This document shows, in pieces, positions 42,914-51,573 of a stretch of DNA of 64,000 nt; position 1 is the stretch's first letter; each line of letters starts with the position of its first letter. The notes beneath the pieces are model-generated. The model had not been told where the DNA came from. It worked only from the letters and a program-made list of their open reading frames with translations, and did not search any database. A program made the position numbers and the translations under genes. This stretch comes from Sphingomonas changnyeongensis (lineage in GTDB: Bacteria > Pseudomonadota > Alphaproteobacteria > Sphingomonadales > Sphingomonadaceae), in NCBI RefSeq assembly GCF_009913435.1, contig NZ_CP047895.1:1186501-1250500 (forward strand), given 5' to 3'.

Positions 42914-44280
42914 ATGCTGGATGGCCTGCGCCTGTTCGCTGCGGCGGGAGCCGCTCTGGTCGCAACCGCCGGTGCCGGGACGGCGCGGGCACAGGACGCC
43001 GACATGGCGGCGCTTGCCGACGATATGCTGGCCACCAATCCGACGGTGCTTGCCCAGCGCGCCGCCGTCGACGCGCTCGCCGCCCGGCTGCGGGCGGCGC
43101 AGTCAGGCTATCTGCCGTCATTGCAGGCCAATGCGCTGTCGCAGCGGCGGCAGCTGACCATTCATGGCGGGCGGGCGACCAGAGCTTCACCATCGGGCAG
43201 GTGGATGTCGAGGCGCGGCTGCCGCTGTTCGACGGGTTCCGGACGCCCAATGCCGTGCGGCAGGCGCAGGCCGAACTCGAATCGGGGCGCGCCGCGCTCG
43301 AGGCGACGGTCCAGCAGGTGCTGCTCGACCTGCTGACCGCGGCCGCCGACGCCCACCGGGACCGTCGCATCCGCGCATTTGCCGAGGAGCAGGCGCGCGC
43401 GGTTGCCGACCGGCTCCAGTCGACATCGCGGCTGCTTGAGCTGCGCGAAGCGACGGTGACCGACCAGAGCCAGGCACAGGCGCGACTCGCGGTGTCCGAG
43501 GCCAATGTGCTGGCGGTCGAGGAGGCGGTCGCCGCCAGCGCGGCGGCGTTCGCGGCGGTGGCCGGCCGCCCTGCGCTGGTCGTTCCGGCGCTGCCGGACC
43601 TGCCGCCGATCCCGCCCAATCTCGACGAAGCACGGCAGCTGGCCGAATCGAGCCCGGTGGTGCGCGCCGCGCGCGGCACTGCCGCCGCCGCGCAAAAGGC
43701 CGTGGATGTCGCCCGCGGTGCGTTTGCGCCGCAGGTCGATCTGGTCGGCGGCTATGAGTTTCTGACCGGCGGCGTCGCCAATCTGTTCATCGGGCGGCTG
43801 CCCAATGACCGATCGGCGGTTTATGGCGGCGTCGAGCTGCGCGTGCCGCTGTTCCAGCAGGGGCGCGAATATGCCGAGCTGGCGCGTGCGCGCGCGGTGC
43901 GGGCGCAGCGCCAGCAGCAGATCGCCGCCTCGCTGCGCGAAACGGTGCGCGACGTTGAGACCGCCTGGGCGCGCTGGACGGCGGCAACCGGCACCATCGC
44001 CGCCGCGCACCGGGCGGTGCTGGCCCAGGAACAGGCGGCGCAGGGGGTGCGGCGGGAAGCCGTTGGCGGCGGTTCGCGCACGCTGATCGACGTGCTCGAT
44101 GCCGACAATGAACTGCTGGCGGCGCGCGCGGCGATGGAGCGCGCCGTGCGCAACGAATATGTCGCGCGCGCCACCGTGCTGGCCGCGACCGGACGGCTGG
44201 CGCTGAAGCGCCCCGCTGGCGGCAGCGCGCGCCTCGACACGGTGCCCGCTGCTCCCATTCGGGGACAGTCAAGCAACTGA
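42914..44280 (+). pseudogene. TolC-like outer-membrane channel, frameshifted
   Basis: Corrected length is about 455 residues. ATG 42914 has AAAGGGG eight bases before it. There is a signal peptide (LVATAGAGTARA), then a first helical repeat with MLATNPTVLAQRAAVDAL and SGYLPSLQANAL. The frame is lost near 43167-43175; restoring one G joins TIHGRAGDQSFTIGQVDV. The second repeat has ARGAFAPQVDLVGGYEF, the barrel strand VYGGVELRVPLFQQGREYA and SRTLIDVLDADNELLAARA. This is the third component of the type I secretion channel. The downstream 1.1 kb is uninterrupted, so an indel error is likely. Confidence 0.88.
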
Positions 44281-44418
44281 AAACTATTGCGGATTGTCCC
44301 CATCAAGGAATGTCGGGGCGTCCGGTTCGATCCTAGTTCAGCGGTGTGAGGGCGTCCCGCTCTCATCCGGGGCGATGGTCCTGAACGGCCGGCTCCGGCC
44401 CAAAGACGGAGGATCGAC

Positions 44419-46634
44419 ATGGTAGCTCCAACTGCGCCCAAGGCGGCAACCGCGCGCGCCCAGGTGATCGGCACCGCCCTTGCCGAAACCATCGACCTGA
44501 TGACCAGCAACACGACGGCGGCGCTGCCCTATAACGCCCGCGCCGGCGGCGGGGACGACCGGGTTTTCGGCAACAATCTGGACAACGACCTGTATGGCGA
44601 TGGCGGCAACGACGTCGTGATCGGCCGCCACGGCAATGACCGTGTGGAAGGCGGTGCCGGCAACGACACGCTGGTCGGCGACAATGCCTCGTTCGTCGTG
44701 CTCGGCCCGGGCAATGCCGTCTGGCAGGGCTGGACCAGCCCGGCGACGGCAATGACACGCTGCTCGGCGGCCTTGGCAACGACACCGCCTGGGGCGGCGG
44801 CGGCCATGACTTCATCCATGGCGGTGCCGGCAACGACACGCTGCACGGCCAGTCGGGCGACGACCGGATCGTCGGCGGCGACGGCGACGACACCGGCAAT
44901 GGCGGAACCGGCAATGACGATCTGTTCGGTCAGGCCGGGGCCGACACGCTGAACGGCGATGCCGGCGATGACTATATCGAAGGCGGCCTGAACGCCGTGG
45001 GCGTCGACACGCTGAATGGCGGCGACGGCAATGACGTGATCTTCGGCGACAATGGCCACAGCTTCGGCGTCACCACCACCGCCAATATGGGCGCGGGCAA
45101 CGGCACCAACCCGGTCGGCGGGCGCGAGCCCGACGGCTTCGCCTATAATGCCGACGGCGAATATGACCCGTCGCAGGGCAATGCCGATGTCATCAATGGC
45201 GGCAATGGCGACGACCAGGTGTTTGGCCAGGGCGGCGATGACCGGATCAGCGGCGGCGCCGGCAACGACCTGCTGTGGGGCGATGACGGCAACGACACCA
45301 TGTCCGGCGGCACCGAGGACGATCAGCTCGACGGTGGCGAAGGCAATGACGTCATGGACGGGGATGACGGCAATGACGAGCTGGACGGCGATGCCGGCGA
45401 GGATCTGATCCGCGGCGGTGCCGGCAACGACTTCGTCCAGGGCGGTGCCGACAATGACACCGTGTTCGGCGGCACCGGCGACGATGTGCTGAACGGCGAC
45501 GATGGCGAGGACAATGTCCAGGGCGAGGCCGGCAACGACGTGATCACCGGCGGCGTCGGCAATGACGTGCTCGACGGCGGCGATGGTGACGACACGATCA
45601 TCGGCAATGGCGATCCGTTCTTCGACCCGACCGATCTCAGCACCAGCGACGATGACACGATCAACGGCGGCAACGGCAACGACACCATTTATGGCGAGAC
45701 CGGTGACGACACGATCGATGGCGATGCCGGCAACGACTATGTCGAAGGCGGCGACGGCGATGATGACATTTTCGGCGACACCGGCGACGACACGCTGCTC
45801 GGCGGCAACGGCGCCGATGACATCGATGGCTGGACCGGCGACGACGATATCGACGGCGGTGCCGGCAATGACGTGCTGAACGGCGGCGACGGCGAGGACA
45901 GGATCCTCGGCGGGACCGGCAATGACGTCATCGCGGGCGGGGACAATGACGATCTGCTGGCCGGCGAACTGGGCAGCGACACCATGACCGGCGGGTCCGG
46001 CGACGACACCCTCTATGGCGACAATCTGTTCGACACGGTCGGCATCGTCGGCAACGCCGACACGATGGACGGCGGTGACGGCAACGACCTGATGTGGGGC
46101 GGCGGCGGTGCCGACACCATGAACGGCGGTGACGACGACGACACCATGTATGGCGACTATGGCAACGACACCATGCGTGGCGGCGACGGCGACGACTATT
46201 TGGAAGGCGAGAATGGCAATGACAGCCTGACCGGCGGCGAGGGGGATGACATCCTCTCCGGCGGGACCGGCAAGGATGCGTTCAACTTCGACGAGACCGG
46301 GTCGAGCAGCGGCTATGGGCTCGACCTGATCGTCTCGCCGACGGGCGGCCGCGACTTCAGCCTCTCGAACCGCGACCAGATCGTCTATGACGTCGATAGC
46401 GGCTTCGATCCGGACTCGGACCTGACCGTGCTGACCGACGACTGGGACGGCGATGGCGACGCGCTCGACGTGCTGATCGCCGGCCCCAACGGCATCGTCA
46501 TCATCGAGGATTTCTGGGCGCAGGCGGATGCCTTCAACCAGAGCCTTGCTGCTGCCGGCTTCTATGATTCGGTGGATGCCATCAACAGCTACAGCCAGGG
46601 CAATGCAGGATACGACATGATCGTGTTTTCCTGA
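44419..46634 (+). pseudogene. large RTX calcium-binding protein, frameshifted
   Basis: Corrected length is about 738 residues. ATG 44419 follows GGAGGATCGAC. Nearly the whole protein is RTX nonapeptide repeats (GGxGxDxxx): DGGNDVVIGRHGNDRVEGG, GGDGNDVIFGDNG and many more, which fold into calcium-filled beta-rolls outside the cell. One base is missing near 44739-44745, where AVWQGWTSP leads into GDGNDTLLGGLGNDTAWG. The C-terminal ~110 residues (DLIVSPTGGRDFSLSNRDQI, ending GYDMIVFS) are the probable type I secretion signal. No enzymatic domain is visible, which suggests a surface-layer, biofilm or calcium-scaffold role. A strong terminator follows. Confidence 0.88.
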
Positions 46635-46721
46635 TCGGTTCCAGCTGTTTTCGCGTTCATCCGGCCAGACAAAGGCCCCTGACCCCTTGGGCACCAGGAT
46701 GACCGGATGGACCTCTGCACT

Positions 46722-46756
46722 GGGGAAGTGGCGGGCCGCCGTCACTTCCCCTTTTT
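46722..46756 (+). terminator. rho-independent terminator after the first RTX gene
   Basis: GGGGAAGTG (46722-46730) pairs with CACTTCCCC (46743-46751), with a GC-rich interior, and is followed at once by TTTTTC. It is the best classical terminator in the window, 88 bases past the RTX stop, so the second RTX gene needs its own promoter. Confidence 0.85.
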
Positions 46757-46908
46757 CTGTCTTTTGCCGGCCCGTCTCAGGCCCGCGCGCGTCCCCGGCT
46801 GGGGATATCGCCGGGCGGTGATCGCCGCCACTCTGCTGCCGACCGCGACGACGAGATTGCGGATAACAGCCGGCCCGCACGGGCCGGATGCAGAGAGAAG
46901 GCCACAAG

Positions 46909-49088
46909 ATGGTCACCGACCCCGTGTCGGTTGGTCCGGTGCTCCTGGTCAGACTGGTGGGGCTGTCGGACAAACCGAAGCTGCCGATGGCGCGGCCGCC
47001 CGGCAGCACCGCCAGTGCCGATGCCGTGCCGGCTCCCGCCGGGCTCGCGGACGTGACGCCGCCGCTGATCGGCCCCGACCTTGCCGATCGCGGCGCGCCG
47101 GCGCGGCCGCCGCGCGGCGCAGCGGCGCCGCTGGCCGGGGCGGGGAACGCGATGCTGCGCCCCGCAGCCCTCGATCCCGCCGCGCGGCTGCCGCAGCCGC
47201 CGGGCGACCGTGACCCCGATCCCGATCCCGACCCGGCTGACCCGCCGCCCGCTGCGCCGGATGCGGACTCACCCGCCGCTCCGCAGCTGCCGGACCCGCC
47301 GGAGCCAGGCCTGCCACCGGAGCCCGACATGGCCGCGCCGCCACCCGCGCCCGATCCCGTCCCGGCACCGGTTCCAGCCCCCAGCCCAGCGCCAGGGCCA
47401 ACTCCGGCTCCGCTCCCCTCGACCGATCCCCCGAACGCGCCGGACCCGGTGCCCGGTCCGGCCCCGTCCCCGTGCCGGCGGTCCCTGCGATCCCCGACCC
47501 TGCACCGCCGCCCGCACCGCAGCTTCCCGATCCGCTGCCGACGCCCTCGCCGACGCCGGCACCGGCACCGGCACCCGATCCCGTGCCGGGGCCGACCCCC
47601 GCACCACCGCCACCACCACCACCACCACCACCACCACCTCCTCCTCCTCCCGACCCCGATCTGCCCGAGGATGCGCCGACCGAGGATCCGGTCGTCGACC
47701 AGCCCGAGCCGGTCGAACATGTCGGCGGCGACGGCGACGATGATCCCGGCCGCTTCGCCGCGCCCGTGCTGCTGTTCGGTCGCGGCGGTGCCGATCTGCT
47801 GACCGGATCGGGCTTTGACGACCGCATCGACGGGGGCAGCGGTGATGACCGCATATCCGGCCTTGGCGGTGCGGATTATCTGCTCGGCGATGACGGGGCC
47901 GATCATCTCGACGGCGGCGACGGGGCCGATTTCCTGCGCGGTCAGGCCGATGACGACCGGCTGGCCGGCGGGGCCGGTGACGATGTGCTGACCGGCGACG
48001 ATGGCGATGACGCGCTGGACGGCGGCGCGGGGCTGGACTGGCTGTGGGGCGGCAGCGGTGATGATCTGCTTGGCGGCGGGGCGGGTGCCGACCTGCTGTT
48101 CGGCGAGGACGGGGACGACCGCCTCGATGGCGGCAGCGGCCGGGATCTGCTGGCGGGCGGGGCCGGGGCCGATCTGCTCGTCGGCGGCGCGGGGCACGAC
48201 CATGCATCGCTGAGCCTCGCGGAGCTTGAAGCGCTTGGCGACGACATCGCGGACTGGCCGCTGATCTGGCCCGGCGGCCTGTTTGGCGGCGCGGGCGACG
48301 ATGTTCTGGACGGCGGCAGCGGCGATGACAGCCTGGCCGGCGGCACCGGCGACGACCGCGCATCGGGCGGCACCGGTGCGGACATGATCGCCGGGCAGGA
48401 CGGCGATGACGATCTGGACGGCGGCGCGGGCGACGATGTGCTGAGCGGCGGGGCGGGCGATGACGCGCTCAGCGGCGGCGACGGCGATGACCGGCTGACC
48501 GGCGGCGCGGGACGCGATGCGATTGCCGGCGGCACCGGGGCCGATCATGCCGAAGGCGGCGATGGTGACGATCATCTGGCCGGCGATGACGGTGATGACA
48601 TGCTCGACGGCGGCGCGGGGCAGGACTGGCTTGACGGCGGGCAGGGGGACGACCGGCTGTCCGGCGGGGGCGGCGATGACCGGCTGTTCGGCGGATGGGG
48701 GAATGATGTCCTGCACGGCGGCGACGGCAATGACTGGCTGTATGGCGGGGCCGGGGACGATGTGCTGACCGGCGGCACCGGCAAGGACCGTTTCGTGTTC
48801 GACCTCAGCGCGCCGTTCGGCGACGATGTCATCACCGGCATCAGCCCGCCCAACCGCGACACCATCCTGTTCGATGTCGACGATCCCCGCGCCTTTGACC
48901 GCGCTCTGGTCACGGTCAGCTATGATCCCGTCGCGATGCTGATCATCCTGCACATTGCCGGGCTGGGCAGCGTCGCCTTGCCCGATTTCAGCTTCGGCGC
49001 GCTCGAAGATCTGGGCGCGACCGGCGTTGAGGACATCAACCAATGGTCGCGCGGTCTGGCCGATTATGACGTGATCGGTTTTTTCTGA
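46909..49088 (+). pseudogene. proline-stalk RTX protein, frameshifted
   Basis: Corrected length is about 726 residues, from ATG 46909 behind AGAGAGAAGG. Residues 1-240 are a Pro/Ala/Asp-rich region (RDPDPDPDPADPPPAAPDA, APVPAPSPAPGPTPAP) ending in 16 consecutive Pro. One base is missing near 47461-47473. From ~residue 270 come RTX repeats (GGDGADFLRGQADDDRLAGG, GGDGDDRLTGG) in two blocks, split by a short non-RTX insert (SLSLAELEALGDDIADWPL). The C-terminus (DVITGISPPNRDTILFDVDD, ending LADYDVIGFF) is a probable type I secretion signal. The extended stalk could span the wall or polysaccharide. The M23 peptidase gene follows 37 bases later. Confidence 0.85.
47604..47651 (+). repeat. proline-codon trinucleotide repeat
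   Basis: CCA, CCG, then nine CCA (47610-47636), four CCT (47637-47648) and CCC encode 16 Pro in a row. The pure CCA and CCT runs are prone to slippage in steps of one residue, which would change stalk length while keeping the frame. Confidence 0.9.
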
Positions 49089-49125
49089 CCATGCGCAGCC
49101 GGACGCCCCGAAAGGCCCATCCGCG

Positions 49126-50061
49126 ATGATCGCCGCCCTGTTCGCCCTGCTGCCCGCGCTCGCCCTGCCGCTCGACTGCCAGCCGGGCCGGACCTGCTGG
49201 ATCCAGAAATATGTCGATGTCGATCCCGGACCGGGGCGGACCGACTATCGCTGCGGCCCGGTGACGACCGACGGGCATGACGGCGTTGATTTCCGCATCC
49301 CCGGCCTGACCGCGATGATGCAGGGCGTGCCGGTGACCGCCGTTGCCGCCGGCACGGTGCTGCGCATCCGCGACGGCGTCGCCGACCGGCCGGTGGGCGT
49401 CGGCGGACCGTCCGTCGCCACGGCTCAGGCGGCCGGCAATGCCGTCATCATCGATCATGGCGATGGCTGGGAAAGCCAGTACAGCCATTTGCGCCGGGGC
49501 AGCGTGTCGGTCCGGCCCGGCGACACGGTGCGGGCGGGGGACGCGATCGGCCTGGTTGGCCTGTCGGGCGAGACCGAATATCCGCATCTTCATTTCGCGC
49601 TGCGCCACCATGGCCGGCCGGTCGATCCCTTTGCCGGCACCCCTGCGCCCGCCGCATGCGGCACCGGCCCCGCCCGCCCGCTCTGGACCGGGGCGGTGCT
49701 GGCCGGTTTTCGCTATGTGCGCGGCCAGCCGGTCCGTTTCGTGCTGACGACCGCGCCCGCACAGCCGCCGCTGATCGACGATGCGCCGCCGCCGTCCCGC
49801 ACCGCGCCGCTGGTCGGGCTGGCCGAGCTGATCGGACCTGATCCCGGGCAGGAGGTGCTGCTGGAACTGATCGGTCCCGGTGACAGGCTGCTGGCGCGCC
49901 GCACCGTCCGGCCCGACCGGCCCTATCTCGTCTGGGCTACCCATCTGGGGCTGCGCGCGCCGGCCGGCGGCTGGCCGCCCGGGCGCTACCGCGCGCGCCT
50001 GTCGGTGCGCGCCGGGGACGCCATTCTGTCCCGCATGGAGGTCGCGGCGTTGCTGCGCTGA
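49126..50061 (+). CDS. secreted M23-family metallopeptidase-like protein
   Basis: 311 residues with a short signal peptide (MIAALFALLPALALPLDC). The M23 (LytM) domain has zinc-site segments HDGVDFRIPG and YPHLHFALRHHG, with the linking VIIDHGDGWESQYSHLRRG. The full H-D-H-x-H set appears present. The C-terminal ~120 residues form a beta domain (AVLAGFRYVRGQPVRFVLTT, RLSVRAGDAILSRMEV), perhaps substrate binding. M23 enzymes cut peptide bonds in peptidoglycan or in proteins. The position directly after an RTX gene suggests processing of, or wall passage for, the secreted protein; that is inferred. Confidence 0.88.
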   Translation: MIAALFALLPALALPLDCQPGRTCWIQKYVDVDPGPGRTDYRCGPVTTDGHDGVDFRIPGLTAMMQGVPVTAVAAGTVLRIRDGVADRPVGVGGPSVATAQAAGNAVIIDHGDGWESQYSHLRRGSVSVRPGDTVRAGDAIGLVGLSGETEYPHLHFALRHHGRPVDPFAGTPAPAACGTGPARPLWTGAVLAGFRYVRGQPVRFVLTTAPAQPPLIDDAPPPSRTAPLVGLAELIGPDPGQEVLLELIGPGDRLLARRTVRPDRPYLVWATHLGLRAPAGGWPPGRYRARLSVRAGDAILSRMEVAALLR

Positions 50062-50210
50062 GAGCGGGGCGTGTTCGTAGACTCCGCAATTGAGCCCGCC
50101 CGCCACCGGCCTCTAAGCTGCGTCCATGCAGCACGGTCGACGTGCGGGGTCGGCGGTGCGGTGCCTGACCGGGATGGCCGGATGCAGGGCCGCCGCGAAA
50201 GGAACCGGCG

Positions 50211-50453
50211 ATGAGCAGGAACTGGGTACCCAAACGGATTGGCGGCATCGACGTGCCAAAGCCCTGGCGTCGCGCGGGCCGCAATCTGGCGCGGCTGTTC
50301 AACCAGCCCTTTGTCGCCGCGCTTGTCGCGCCGGCGATCGTCGCCGGTGCCACGGCAGCGGTTCGCAGCCCGCGTGTGCGCGGCGTCTGTTCCTGCGCCG
50401 CAACCAGGGCCCGCCAAGCCCTGCACATCCAGACCGAGCCGAAACTCCAGTAA
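50211..50453 (+). CDS. small conserved protein with a predicted membrane helix
   Basis: 80 residues from ATG 50211, with AAAGGAACC upstream. The N-terminus WVPKRIGGIDVPKPWRRAG is a hallmark I recall from short sphingomonad proteins, followed by FVAALVAPAIVAGATAAV, one weak hydrophobic helix. The last 30 residues (Arg/Cys-rich) look less natural, so a further indel near 50350 is possible. No function known. Confidence 0.55.
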   Translation: MSRNWVPKRIGGIDVPKPWRRAGRNLARLFNQPFVAALVAPAIVAGATAAVRSPRVRGVCSCAATRARQALHIQTEPKLQ

Positions 50454-50455
50454 GC

Positions 50456-50476
50456 TTGGCCGGTAAGGCCGGCCAA
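50456..50476 (+). terminator. small hairpin after the WVPKRIGG protein gene
   Basis: TTGGCCGG (50456-50463) pairs perfectly with CCGGCCAA (50469-50476) around TAAGG, two bases after the stop. There is no T-run. Confidence 0.4.
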
Positions 50477-50579
50477 TGACGCCGGCCCGGCCGACGCGGC
50501 CGCGCGCGTCCGACCGAGCATAGTGCCGATGCCCCCCGGGGCTTGACGGCAAGGTCGCACGCGGAAGGAGCCGGCGGCA

Positions 50580-50807
50580 GTGGGCGAAGACGAGCTGGAG
50601 CGGATCGAGCGGCAGATCGCCGATGCGGCGAGCGTGGAGCTGGCCGCGATCCTGTTCGCCACGCTCGTCCGCTTCGCCGAACTCGGCGCCCCGGCAGAGC
50701 GCGCGTTCGACCGGCATCTGCACATGGCCGCGCGGATCATGCCGGAGCTGCGCGTGCAGGCGTCGGCGGCGATCGGCCGGCTGCTGGCCGGCAGCGGGGC
50801 GGGCTGA
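50580..50807 (+). CDS. small helical protein
   Basis: 75 residues from GTG 50580; AAGGAGCC lies about nine bases upstream. The protein (DELERIERQIADAASVELAA, then FAELGAPAERAFDRHLHMAA) is all-helical with an amphipathic pattern. I recognise no family. It is convergent with kdpE. Codon use is like its neighbours. Confidence 0.5.
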   Translation: MGEDELERIERQIADAASVELAAILFATLVRFAELGAPAERAFDRHLHMAARIMPELRVQASAAIGRLLAGSGAG

Positions 50808-50823
50808 ACGCGGCAGTCGCTGG

Positions 50824-50864
50824 CCCCACGCGCTGGCCCCCCACGCGCTGGACCCCACGCGCTG
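50824..50864. repeat. three direct repeats of CCCCACGCGCTG
   Basis: CCCCACGCGCTG(G) occurs at 50824, 50839 and 50853, in the gap before the kdpE stop. A small GCCGTC-TCCG-GACGGC hairpin (50868-50883) follows and may end the kdp transcript. Confidence 0.6.
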
Positions 50865-50886
50865 CCCGCCGTCTCCGGACGGCCGC

Positions 50887-51573
50887 CTACTGCCCCATCA
50901 GGCGATAGCCGATGCCCATTTCGTTGACGATGATCGCCGGGCGGGCGGGATCCTCTTCCAGCTTCTGGCGCAGCTGGCGGATGACGCTGCGCAGATATTC
51001 GACACGCTTGTCATGCTCGTGCGGCCATGCGGCGTCGAGGATGCGCTTGTGGATGACGACACGGCCGGGGGCGAGCGCCAGCTGGGTCAGCACCTCATAT
51101 TCCTTGCGCGTCAGATGCACCTCCGCGCCCGCCCGGGTGACGATGTGCCGGGCCAGATCGATGGTCACGTCGCCGGCCTGGACCGGCCCGTGCGCGCCCT
51201 GCGCCGCCATGCGGCCGCGCAGCGCGGCGCGCACCCGCGCCAGCAGCTCGTCGCTGTCGAACGGCTTGGTGACATAATCATCGGCACCCAGATCGAGCGC
51301 GGCGACCTTTTCGTCCGTCCCCTCGCGCGCCGAGACGACCAGCAGCGCGGCGGTGCTTCTGGTCTTGAGCAGGGGGATAAGCTCGATCCCGTCCCGGTCC
51401 GGCAGGCCGAGATCAAGCAGGATCGCCTCTGGCCGTTCATGATTGACGAGCGCCAGCGCGTCGCGCGCCGTCTGTGCTTCGACGACGCGGTAGCCGGCGC
51501 GTTCGAGCGCCCCGCGCAGCAGGCGGCGGATCGGCGCTTCGTCATCGACGATCAGGATGCGCTGTCCGGTCAT
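50887..51573 (-). CDS. kdpE: Kdp response regulator
   Basis: 228 residues, standard for KdpE. The receiver has DDEAPIRRLLR, the phospho-acceptor in ILLDLGLPDRDG, SAREGTDEKVAALDLGADDY and KPF. The OmpR-type winged helix reads LTRKEYEVLTQLALAPG and RSVIRQLRQKLE. It activates the kdp genes under potassium limitation or osmotic stress. Its start overlaps the kdpD stop (ATGA), and it is the last gene of the kdp run. Confidence 0.95.
   Translation of the reverse strand: MTGQRILIVDDEAPIRRLLRGALERAGYRVVEAQTARDALALVNHERPEAILLDLGLPDRDGIELIPLLKTRSTAALLVVSAREGTDEKVAALDLGADDYVTKPFDSDELLARVRAALRGRMAAQGAHGPVQAGDVTIDLARHIVTRAGAEVHLTRKEYEVLTQLALAPGRVVIHKRILDAAWPHEHDKRVEYLRSVIRQLRQKLEEDPARPAIIVNEMGIGYRLMGQ

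Noticed and set aside
45000..46300. Repeat-rich stretch as a CRISPR-like or satellite array
   Set aside because: The repeats are imperfect, follow the nine-residue RTX period and keep an open frame.
47584..47660. CCA/CCT tract as a CRISPR or microsatellite locus
   Set aside because: It is a coding proline run with no spacer structure.
44529..49043. 1504-codon open frame on the minus strand across both RTX genes
   Set aside because: It mirrors the periodic RTX repeats, giving Ile/Val/Ala-rich repeats with no domain. The plus strand has nonapeptide repeats and secretion signals.
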